DNA of 10,990 nt, taken from Treponema sp. (lineage in GTDB: Bacteria > Spirochaetota > Spirochaetia > Treponematales > Breznakiellaceae). This document shows positions 1-5,597 of the stretch, one piece after another (within the stretch, counting starts at the first letter, position 1; every line of letters begins with the position of its first letter). The translations under genes were made by a program, and so were the position numbers. The stretch covers positions 1 to 10,990 of the forward strand of contig JAITLF010000001.1 of NCBI GenBank assembly GCA_031278025.1, written 5' to 3'. The notes below the pieces were generated by a model. The model saw nothing but the letters and a program-made list of their open reading frames with translations, did no database searches and was not told the origin of the DNA.

Positions 1-2
1 AT

Positions 3-449
3 GAAATCAAAAACGCTGCGGCGCGGCTTGAGCATATACGGGAGCATGACGAGAAAAACAAAATCGTAACGGAGGAAGCGGTAGTGTTTGATGAGCGGGA
101 CGGGGGCTTGTGGTTGTCCTATGAAAACTACCGCGCCCTTGAACGCAACGTGATCGTCCTGCGGGAATACGCGGCGTGGCTTTTACTTATTGCGGAATAT
201 TACCGGGAGGAATGGTACGTGGACAACGGGTTATTATTTTCAATTTTGGGGGCGATTGTTTCGGCGGGCGGCGGGAAAGGGGCGTACAAGGAACTGTACG
301 GAGTAATCAATGTTCACGGGGAGCGCATAGCGGCGCTTGAGACTTCGCACGATGCGGTGATGAAGACGCTGGACGAACTGAAGCTGACGGTGAACAACGG
401 CTTCCGCGAATTGCGGAAGGATTTGAAGGAACTGCGGAAACACACCTGA
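3..449 (+). CDS. Phage-like hypothetical protein, 5' end outside the window
   Basis: I do not recognise the family. The frame is already open at the window edge, and the residues before the first GTG are charged and helical like the rest, so the gene probably starts upstream. An internal GTG at 84 has a good GGAGG at 71-75 and could instead be the real start (121 aa). The protein is rich in charged and aromatic residues. It has a short hydrophobic stretch (GLLFSILGAIVSAG) in the middle and a C-terminal, probably coiled-coil tail with regular Leu/Glu/Lys spacing ending KELRKHT. Its TGA overlaps by one base the ATG of the next open frame, which looks like a phage HTH/terminase-small-subunit gene, so the context suggests a phage late operon. 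No catalytic motif is visible and no function is assigned. Confidence 0.6.
   Translation, partial: EIKNAAARLEHIREHDEKNKIVTEEAVVFDERDGGLWLSYENYRALERNVIVLREYAAWLLLIAEYYREEWYVDNGLLFSILGAIVSAGGGKGAYKELYGVINVHGERIAALETSHDAVMKTLDELKLTVNNGFRELRKDLKELRKHT
71..75 (+). promoter_or_regulatory. Possible ribosome binding site for an internal GTG start
   Basis: GGAGG lies 8 bases before the GTG at 84. It is the only argument for starting the first gene inside the window; the frame also stays open upstream to the window edge. Confidence 0.4.
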
Positions 450-832
450 TGGATCGGGACGAAAAGCGGAAAGAAGCAGAAAAACTGTATGGAGAGAAAT
501 GCCTCTCCTGCGCCACTATCGCGGAGCAGCTCAGTGTATTTGAACCGTTCCGCTTCCGGCTTGCGGGACTGGAAGATGAGCCGGTACAGTCCCGGCTCGT
601 TCACGGTGAGCATCTCCTGCTTGCCGCCAAGGGTGTAAATAGTATTTACACCCTTTTCGTTGTCTGGGAAACTTGCAAGTGTAGCTCTGACATTAGTAAG
701 CCCCAGTATTTCGCCAACATCTTGTGCGACAAACCAGGGATCATCATCAATCAATACCGTGCGGACGGCGTGATCCTCGAAGGTGAACGGCGTTAATTGA
801 TCGTTTTGCCGTTCTGTTTTGTTCGTGTCCAT
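314..832 (-). CDS. BRO-N domain (phage antirepressor-type) protein, 3'-truncated
   Basis: The start is the ATG at 832-830, with CCTCC (GGAGG on this strand) at 839-843, six bases away. Residues 1-98 match the BRO-N domain in order: a short N-tail, a core ending WFVAQDVGEILGLTN, a segment with TLGGKQEMLTVNEPGLYRLI, then SRKPEAERFK. BRO-N proteins of phages and DNA viruses bind DNA and often act as antirepressors. The domain should continue with a W-V-x-x-E-V-L-P-x-I-R-K helix, but after Lys98 (codon 539-541) the frame instead reads antisense through the two plus-strand phage genes and stops at 314. About 75 residues of unrelated tail therefore replace the end of the domain and any C-terminal domain. 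The product is probably non-functional. N-terminal half confident; the whole ORF as a working gene doubtful. Confidence 0.75.
   Translation of the reverse strand: MDTNKTERQNDQLTPFTFEDHAVRTVLIDDDPWFVAQDVGEILGLTNVRATLASFPDNEKGVNTIYTLGGKQEMLTVNEPGLYRLIFQSRKPEAERFKYTELLRDSGAGEAFLSIQFFCFFPLFVPIHQVCFRSSFKSFRNSRKPLFTVSFSSSSVFITASCEVSSAAMRSP
449..538 (+). pseudogene. Truncated HTH / terminase-small-subunit-like phage gene, first ~30 codons
   Basis: The start overlaps the preceding TGA (TGATG). The first 30 codons read as a basic helix (MDRDEKRKEAEKLYGEK) followed by the first half of a helix-turn-helix (CLSCATIAEQLSV). Phage terminase small subunits and DUF1804-like proteins begin this way and normally continue with a Ser-x-x-Thr-x-x-Arg-Trp recognition helix. 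Here that helix is missing: from 539 the frame only reads antisense through the BRO-N gene on the other strand. It stays open to 796, but those residues have no family character. I read it as a gene cut by a deletion or recombination. The family assignment rests on 30 residues and is tentative. Confidence 0.5.
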
Positions 833-838
833 AGGACA

Positions 839-843
839 CCTCC
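839..843 (-). promoter_or_regulatory. Ribosome binding site of the BRO-N gene
   Basis: GGAGG on the minus strand, six bases before the ATG at 832. It fixes the start at this ATG rather than at longer alternatives that would run through the upstream hairpin. Confidence 0.75.
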
Positions 844-864
844 AGATAGTTTTGGTCTCGGTGC

Positions 865-940
865 ATAAAAAACCCCGAGTGTTACCACGGCCTATATGGG
901 GCCGCCGGGCCCTCACGGGTACCCGACACTCGGGGCAATC
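865..940 (-). terminator. Structured hairpin followed by a T-tract, upstream of the BRO-N gene
   Basis: The arms 873-882 (CCCCGAGTGT) and 926-935 (ACACTCGGGG) are perfect 10-base complements. On the minus strand the closing arm is followed directly by six T (TTTTTT), the geometry of an intrinsic terminator. The 43-base interior is itself structured: 888-892/900-904 form a CGGCC/GGCCG hairpin, and 916-925 is a CGGGTACCCG palindrome, so a branched fold is possible. It lies about 33 bases before the BRO start. It could end transcription arriving from the glyA side, attenuate the BRO gene, or be a small structured RNA. No known RNA family is recognised. Confidence 0.55.
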
Positions 941-1006
941 TACAAAGTTGTTACCAGGGCATAAAAATAGCCGCTGATACTAACGAGCGCGGTCAGCCCG
1001 CATATA

Positions 1007-1030
1007 GTTTATGGTATCGATACCCTAAAC
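1007..1030. repeat. 24-base near-perfect palindrome
   Basis: The centre GGTATCGATACC (1013-1024) is a perfect 12-base palindrome. GTTTA before it and TAAAC after it are also complementary, leaving one mismatched pair in 24 bases. The size and symmetry suit a dimeric regulator's operator or a site-specific recombination site. No T-tract follows, so it is not a terminator. Confidence 0.6.
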
Positions 1031-1110
1031 CCAAACGAGGGCCGCTGTCAAGGGAAATTTATCAAAAATTTTATCAAAATTTACTTCCTATCAAGAGCTT
1101 CCCGGCTCAA

Positions 1111-1201
1111 GGCGAGCGCATTAAAAAAGAATACCCCCGCCGGGGCTCCGGTGTAGGGAACCTGTGGCGGCTGCTCCCTAAGAATGTTTAATGCGCTCGC
1201 C
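1111..1201. repeat. 15-base perfect inverted repeat enclosing 61 bases
   Basis: GGCGAGCGCATTAAA (1111-1125) and TTTAATGCGCTCGCC (1187-1201) are exact complements. The core contains further pairing possibilities, CCGCC with GGCGG and TAGGGA (1154-1159) with TCCCTA (1175-1180). The right arm contains the upstream ATG (1191) that would give the longest glyA frame. It could be a 5' UTR structure hiding that start or a small MITE-like element. No known riboswitch consensus is recognised. Confidence 0.6.
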
Positions 1202-1259
1202 CTGGGGGGATGTCATCGGACCCTTGAATCCTGCTCTTCCCTCCGGCTATCCTGAGTTC

Positions 1260-2771
1260 ATGAATATAAATCCTATAAACGCCTATCTTGCCGCTACTCC
1301 CCCCGAAAAGGTGGATACCGGCCTTCTTGCCTATCTTTGTAATCTCTGGGAAACCGCCAGGGTTGCCCCGGAAATCGCCGGTTCCATCGTCCGGGAGCTT
1401 GAAAACCAGCGGCGGCGGGTCAAGCTTATCGCCAGCGAAAATTACTGCTCTCTGGCCGTTCAGCTTGCTATGGGGAACCTCCTTACCGACAAATATGCCG
1501 AGGGTATGCCCGCCCACCGGTTCTACGCGGGCAACGAGCATGTCGACGCCATAGAGTCCCTGGCTGCTGAAGAAGCCCGCAGGGTCTTTGGCGCCGAATA
1601 CGCCAATGTCCAGCCGCACTGCGGGGCGGATGCCAACCTCCTGGCTTACTGGGCCATCCTCGCTACCCGTATTGAAGCCCCAGCGCTGGCCCGGTACGGG
1701 GAGACCAACCTCTATAAAATCACCAATGACCAATGGAGGGAACTCAAGGGGGAGTTGGGGAACCAGCGCCTTTTGGGGCAGGACTATTACTCCGGGGGCC
1801 ATCTGACCCACGGGTACCGGTACAATGTTTCCGCCCGGATGTTCGATGTGTACGGCTATGGGGTGTCCAAAGAAACCGGGCTGCTGGATTATGACGCCAT
1901 CGAAGGGCAGGCTCAGGAGGTGCGGCCACTCATCCTTCTTGCCGGGTATTCCGCCTATCCCCGGAAGATCAACTTTAAGCGGATGCGGGAAATCGCCGAC
2001 CGCGTGGGGGCCGTGTTCATGGTGGACATGGCCCACTTTGCCGGCCTCGTGGCGGGTAAGGTTTTTACCGGGGACTACGACCCGGTTCCCCACGCCCATG
2101 TGGTAACCAGCACTACTCACAAGACCCTGCGGGGTCCCCGTGCGGGGCTGATCCTCGCTGCCGCCGAGTTCGCCGAGGCGCTGGATAAGGGGTGTCCGCT
2201 TACCATGGGCGGTCCCTTGCCCCATGTTATCGCCGCCAAAGCCGTGGCGTTCCGGGAGGCCGGAACGCCGGAGTTTCGGGACTATGCCCGGCGCGTCGTG
2301 GAAAACACCCAGGCCCTGGCCGCTTCGTGCATCAAAAATGGTCTTGAGGTTCTTACCGGCGGTACGGACAACCACCTTCTGTTGGTCAACGTGCGGCCCT
2401 TAGGGATCACGGGCCGTCAGGCTGAAAGCGCCCTCCACGAGGCGAACATCACCTTGAACCGGAACAGCCTTCCCTTCGACCCCAACGGTCCCTGGTATAC
2501 TTCGGGTCTGCGCATAGGCGGCGCGGCGGTTACCACCCTGGGGATGGGCAGGGCCGAGATGGAAGAGCTCGGTGCGGTTATCGCCCTGGTACTGAAAAAC
2601 ACCAAACCCGCCCCCGACCCCCGGGACGCGGCCAAGAAGAGCAAGGCAAAGTATGTGATTGAAGCGAGAGCCAAGGCCGAAGCCCAGGACCGGGTGAAGA
2701 AGCTCCTGGACCGGTTTCCGGTCTATCCGGAACTGGACTTGGACCTGCTCAAGAAGGCGTTTGCCGGGTAG
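1260..2771 (+). CDS. glyA: Serine hydroxymethyltransferase, long treponeme/chlamydia-type
   Basis: A PLP enzyme converting serine and tetrahydrofolate to glycine and 5,10-methylene-THF in the cytosol; the main one-carbon source for thymidylate, purine and methionine synthesis. Numbered from the ATG at 1260 (503 aa): IASEN at 57-61, GGHLTHG at 179-185, VDMAH at 255-259 (Asp256 for the PLP ring nitrogen), the PLP-lysine motif TTHKTLRGPR with Lys288, TGGTDNH at 366-372, and Arg418 in TSGLR for the substrate carboxylate. It exceeds the usual ~420 aa through an insertion around 136-172 and a C-terminal extension ending in a DRVKKLLDRFPVYPELDL-type segment. From memory, chlamydial GlyA shares both. 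An upstream in-frame ATG at 1191 would add 23 residues, but it lies inside an inverted repeat and those residues have no family character. Neither start has a strong Shine-Dalgarno. Function is near certain, the start less so. Confidence 0.96.
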   Translation: MNINPINAYLAATPPEKVDTGLLAYLCNLWETARVAPEIAGSIVRELENQRRRVKLIASENYCSLAVQLAMGNLLTDKYAEGMPAHRFYAGNEHVDAIESLAAEEARRVFGAEYANVQPHCGADANLLAYWAILATRIEAPALARYGETNLYKITNDQWRELKGELGNQRLLGQDYYSGGHLTHGYRYNVSARMFDVYGYGVSKETGLLDYDAIEGQAQEVRPLILLAGYSAYPRKINFKRMREIADRVGAVFMVDMAHFAGLVAGKVFTGDYDPVPHAHVVTSTTHKTLRGPRAGLILAAAEFAEALDKGCPLTMGGPLPHVIAAKAVAFREAGTPEFRDYARRVVENTQALAASCIKNGLEVLTGGTDNHLLLVNVRPLGITGRQAESALHEANITLNRNSLPFDPNGPWYTSGLRIGGAAVTTLGMGRAEMEELGAVIALVLKNTKPAPDPRDAAKKSKAKYVIEARAKAEAQDRVKKLLDRFPVYPELDLDLLKKAFAG

Positions 2772-3202
2772 GATACGGCGGGGCTTTGCCCCCAGAGTCT
2801 CCGAAGGGGGATTCAAAAACGCAGGGTATACGAAACCGGTACCGTTTCAACGGTAAATCAGAATATGATATGTCGTTTTCCCCGTGCAGTACCGCGATGG
2901 TTACCCTGCCCGGCTCAAATCCTTTCGCCTGCCGCCAGCCGGCAGTTGTTCCCTTCCATCCCACCGGTGTACGCTTTCCCGACTTTCCGGCTGTCCCCCT
3001 TGAACGCCGCCAGAAAGCTCCTCCGCAAGTCAGCCGCAAAGCACCCGCCGGTAACGCTCGCCTCAGCCACCCGACGCCGAAGCCAAACTCACCGGATTTA
3101 CGGCAACAGGCGTACACCACCAGCCAGGCTTTTCGGCTTTTTCGCCCGGCAAAGGTCCATAGCGAGCGTATTCCGATGGAATCCGCCGTCTTCGCGGGGC
3201 GG
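2772..3202. other. 431-base spacer between convergent glyA and rdgB, no convincing gene
   Basis: Several frames on both strands stay open, but none has a good start, ribosome site or recognisable protein, and the longest continue antisense through rdgB, so I read them as GC-driven shadows. It starts with a short hairpin, GGGGC-TTT-GCCCC (2780-2792), without a T-tract. Next is a 7-base stem TACCGTT/AACGGTA (2840-2855), and near rdgB an ATTCC-GAT-GGAAT hairpin (3170-3182). The size and absence of stops make an eroded gene or a dispersed intergenic repeat possible. Confidence 0.5.
2780..2792 (+). repeat. Short GC hairpin after glyA
   Basis: GGGGC, loop TTT, GCCCC, beginning 8 bases after the glyA stop. 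No T-tract follows, so termination is doubtful. A similar GGGGC-GGA-GCCCC hairpin occurs at 10831-10843, which suggests a dispersed GC-rich element. Confidence 0.4.
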
Positions 3203-3859
3203 TTAATTGAGGAGGGCGCCGTTTCCCTCCAAAAGTCCCGCGATGAGCCGTGCCGCCTTTCCCCGGTGGCTGATCCGGTTTTTCTCCGCCCCGGACAATT
3301 CCGCCACCGTAATCCCCCGGTTCGGCAGGGAGAAGATGGGGTCGTAGCCGAAGCCGCCCGCCCCCCGGCCTTCGCCAGGACGGACCAGTTCCCCTTCCAG
3401 GGTTTCCTGGACCGCCAGGAAACGGTTTTCGTCCCACAGAAGGACCATGGCGCAGACGAACCGGGCCTTGCGGTTGGGGGTGTCCCCCAACTCTTCCAAC
3501 AACAGGGCGTTCCGCCTTCTTGAGCAACACCTATCGGAGGCTTCCGGTTTTTCCCTCCCCGGCAGTCCCGCGCCGTCCCTGCCCGCATACCGCGCCGAAT
3601 ATATCCCCGGCCGCCCTCCCAGGGCATCCACGCAGATTCCTGAGTCATCCGCAAGTACCGGCCCGCCAAGCCCGCCCGCCGCCAGTTGCCGGTAAAGGAT
3701 CCGGGCTTTAAGCAGGGCGTTTTCCAGGAAGGTGGAACCGGTCTCTTCGGGATCAAAGGGGAGTCCCGCATCGCCGGGGAGTTTTATATCCCAGCCGGGG
3801 AACAGGGCGGCGGCTTCTTGCTTTTTATGGAGATTGCCGGAGGCGAACCAGATTTTCAT
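3203..3859 (-). CDS. rdgB: XTP/dITP (non-canonical purine NTP) pyrophosphatase, RdgB/HAM1 family
   Basis: Cytosolic house-cleaning enzyme that hydrolyses ITP, dITP and XTP to monophosphates so that deaminated purines are not built into DNA or RNA. The 218-residue product is near the family's ~200. Motifs in order: the N-terminal strand with SGN (7-9, phosphate binding), TFLENALLKA (43-52), ADDSG (70-74) with the catalytic acidic pair, GFGYDPIF (169-176) and SHRGKA (197-202). Residues ~92-117 form an arginine-rich loop unlike the usual sequence before the NALLLEEL helix. It is in frame and the gene looks intact. The ATG at 3859 was chosen because the family begins right at the MKIWFASGN strand; a TTG at 3892 would add 11 unneeded residues. 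No strong ribosome site is seen. Convergent with glyA and divergent from the lipoprotein gene, so probably transcribed alone. Confidence 0.93.
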   Translation of the reverse strand: MKIWFASGNLHKKQEAAALFPGWDIKLPGDAGLPFDPEETGSTFLENALLKARILYRQLAAGGLGGPVLADDSGICVDALGGRPGIYSARYAGRDGAGLPGREKPEASDRCCSRRRNALLLEELGDTPNRKARFVCAMVLLWDENRFLAVQETLEGELVRPGEGRGAGGFGYDPIFSLPNRGITVAELSGAEKNRISHRGKAARLIAGLLEGNGALLN

Positions 3860-4060
3860 ATTACAGGATAGTACGAGGTTAGGGACCCGCAAGCAAGAGG
3901 TTATACCCTTTCATGAAGCGCCGCCGGCACCAATTTCCCCTAAAACCGCCCGCGCCGTGGTCTCTCGCCCTGGCGGTACCTCATTACCGTGAACTAACGG
4001 CTTTACCCGTTTGAATACTACCTTTCTATTTGGAAGCGCCGTGCCGATAATAATAAACCG
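3860..4060. other. Divergent intergenic region between rdgB and the lipoprotein gene
   Basis: This 201-base stretch must hold the promoters of both divergent genes. On the rdgB strand TATAAC at about 3899-3904 could be a -10 box, but no good -35 lies at the right distance. For the lipoprotein gene, GGAAG at 4032-4036 is too far (24 bases) to serve as its ribosome site. Confidence 0.35.
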
Positions 4061-4963
4061 ATGAACTCAGTACGATGTCAGGCGTTCTTTTTGTTGCTTC
4101 TATTATCTTGGGTAACCATGTCATGCGTAACCCGGGCGCCGCCCCTCCCGGAAACGCGCCCGGTTTCTTCGATGGTTCCCCCAGCGGCTCCCCAGGATGA
4201 CCCCGTTGCCGGGCTTACCTTTGACCGCCTAAAGGCGGTTACCCCGGGCAGCCTCTCTCTGGCGTTCCTCCTGGAAGCGGCTAACCCAAGGGCCGAGGCG
4301 GCCCATGTCCGGGCAGCGGCCTGGAAGATAGCGGTGAACGGCATTGAACGGAGCGGGGAGGGGTCTCTGAGCATGGAGGGGGGAACGCTGGCGGCCGGTT
4401 CTTCGGGGACCTATCCTCTGGAGTTGGAAACCCCGCTGGCGGCGGAGATGTTTCCGGATTTGCCGGGCCCGGGGGGAGAAGCGCAGTTGACCGTAGACAT
4501 CGTTTTTGCCTATGCCTCCGGCGGGGAGGTAACGATTCCCGTCTCGGCGGCGGCGGCGTTCCCCGCGGTCCGGGAACCGGAGGTGCGGATCACCGCAATC
4601 GCCGTACAGAAGGCGGAACTCATCAATACCCGGTTTAAGATCACCCTGAAGATTGACAACCCCAATAGTTTCCCGGTAGAGCTTTCCGCCTTTAACTATG
4701 AGCTGTACAACGCCGGACGGCTCTGGGCGGAGGGAGTCCGGGAAGACATCCTGACCGTTCCCCCGGAAAGCCCGGCGGAGGCGGATATCTTTCTGGTGAT
4801 GAATTTTACCAACATGAGCCGGAATCTTCTGAATCAGATAGCGGCCTTGCGGGACATACACTACCGGTTTACCGGGAAAGTCAGGGTGAGTACCGGCATA
4901 GCGTACGTGCCTCAATTCACCAGCACGTACGATCTTTCGGGGTATTCAAGGGTTGTTGACTAA
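4061..4963 (+). CDS. LEA type 2 (LEA14/WHy-domain) family lipoprotein
   Basis: The N-terminus is a lipoprotein signal: a short basic start, a hydrophobic core FFLLLLLSWV (9-18), and a relaxed spirochetal lipobox TMSC with Cys22 as the lipidated residue. A Pro-rich linker follows (to ~48). The mature 300-residue precursor seems to carry two LEA14/WHy-like beta-sandwich repeats. Repeat one spans ~50-165, with LAFLLEAANP and AAAWKIAVNG. Repeat two spans ~172-295, with ITLKIDNPNSFPVELSAFNYELY, the typical 'N-P-N-x-F-P-V' signature. WHy proteins bind or stabilise other molecules under stress, but in spirochetes the role is unknown. It is predicted to sit at the periplasmic face of a membrane. No Shine-Dalgarno stands before the ATG. 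It stands alone: rdgB diverges and the transporter operon converges. Fold moderately sure, function open. Confidence 0.8.
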   Translation: MNSVRCQAFFLLLLLSWVTMSCVTRAPPLPETRPVSSMVPPAAPQDDPVAGLTFDRLKAVTPGSLSLAFLLEAANPRAEAAHVRAAAWKIAVNGIERSGEGSLSMEGGTLAAGSSGTYPLELETPLAAEMFPDLPGPGGEAQLTVDIVFAYASGGEVTIPVSAAAAFPAVREPEVRITAIAVQKAELINTRFKITLKIDNPNSFPVELSAFNYELYNAGRLWAEGVREDILTVPPESPAEADIFLVMNFTNMSRNLLNQIAALRDIHYRFTGKVRVSTGIAYVPQFTSTYDLSGYSRVVD

Positions 4964-5122
4964 ACCACGTGCCGTTACGTGCGCCTCCCCGGCAGCGGCT
5001 GTTGCACGGGGCATGTTTTTGAAGGTTGTTGCGCTTCGTACATAAAACCCTAAAAACCGCCGGCGGTGATTTAGAAAGCATGATAAAGGGGTAATGACAC
5101 CGGGGACACAGCGAACGCCGCT
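4964..5122. other. Intergenic region after the lipoprotein gene
   Basis: No gene is seen. A weak stem CGTGC/GCACG, with a GC-rich interior, lies at about 4978-5008 and is followed by GGGCATGTTTTTG. It may act as a poor terminator for the lipoprotein gene. The rest runs into the 21-base tandem array without further structure. Confidence 0.35.
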
Positions 5123-5458
5123 CCCCAGGGATTGAAGTCCAATCCCCAGGGATTGAAGTCCAATCCCCAGGGATTGAAGTCTAATCCCCAGGGATTGAAG
5201 TCCAATCCCCAGGGATTGAAGTCTAATCCCCAGGGATTGAAGTCTAATCCCCAGGGATTGAAGTCCAATCCCCAGGGATTGAAGTCTAATCCCCAGGGAT
5301 TTAAGTCTAATCCCCAGGGATTGAAGTCTAATCCCCAGGGATTCAAGTCCAATCCCCAGGGATTGAAGTCTAATCCCCAGGGATTGAAGTCTAATCCCCA
5401 GGGATTCAAGTCCAATCCCCTGGGATTGAAGCCCAATCCCCTGGGATTCAAGTCCAAT
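5123..5458. repeat. Tandem array of 16 units of 21 bases
   Basis: Exactly 16 head-to-tail units with no spacers. The unit begins CCCCAGGGATT and ends GAAGTCYAAT. The arms GGATT (unit positions 7-11) and AATCC (19-21 plus 1-2 of the next unit) are identical in all 16 units. Changes occur only at unit positions 5 (A, but T in the last two), 12 (G, T or C), 16 (one C) and 18 (C or T). Each GGATT can pair leftward across a 4-base loop (CCAG) or rightward across a 7-base loop, so the array can fold in two alternative registers. The 21-base period keeps frames open on both strands (repeats KSNPQGL and FNPWGLD), but no ATG start or ribosome site supports translation. It lies between two convergent genes. 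Confidence 0.98.
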
Positions 5459-5597
5459 CTTTGAAAACTGAAAGCACGCCGTCAGGGATTCACCCCGGGC
5501 CGAACAGCACCCATCCGGCTGGCCTCCGGGTATTAGGCGTTTGAACAGGCCCCTCGATTCCGTAAGCCTCCCTCATGGATTTGGGGCCATACAGCCC
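5459..5597. other. Intergenic region between the array and the end of yjfF
   Basis: No gene is seen. GGGGC (5583-5587) and GCCCC (5594-5598) form a hairpin that touches the yjfF stop codon, but no T-run follows on the minus strand, so it is at best a weak 3'-end structure. No intrinsic terminator for the transporter operon is visible; the repeat array beyond may serve. Confidence 0.4.

Larger units (their letters stand above)
936..1259. other. Intergenic region before glyA
   Basis: No open frame with coding character is seen. It holds a 24-base near-palindrome (1007-1030), an AT-rich stretch with two copies of TTTATCAAAA (1058-1067 and 1070-1079), and a 15-base inverted repeat (1111-1125/1187-1201) around a GC-rich core. 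The AT-rich part at about 1050-1090 is the most likely place for a glyA promoter, but I cannot assign clear -35/-10 boxes. Confidence 0.6.

Noticed and set aside
865..940. tRNA gene
   Set aside because: The outer stem is ten bases and no T-loop (GTTC-like) or anticodon arm is present.
1111..1201. THF, ZTP, glycine or cobalamin riboswitch before glyA
   Set aside because: I compared the core with remembered consensus elements of these classes and found no convincing match; only a plain inverted repeat can be supported.
1188..2375. Long open frame antisense to glyA
   Set aside because: It is a GC-driven shadow of a confidently identified gene; the product is Gly/Pro-rich with no family character.
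2786..3523. 245-codon plus-strand frame after glyA
   Set aside because: Its second half is antisense to rdgB. There is no ribosome site and the composition (Pro/Arg/Ser) is typical of shadows. Kept only as a remark on the stop-poor spacer.
2749..3771. 340-codon minus-strand frame overlapping rdgB and the spacer
   Set aside because: It reads through rdgB in another frame. The rdgB frame carries all catalytic motifs, while this product is Arg/Trp/Gly-rich low complexity.
5123..5458. CRISPR array
   Set aside because: Units are contiguous with no unique spacers, and no cas gene is nearby.
5071..5464. Repeat proteins on both strands of the tandem array
   Set aside because: No ATG start with a ribosome site; open frames follow automatically from a 21-base period without stops.
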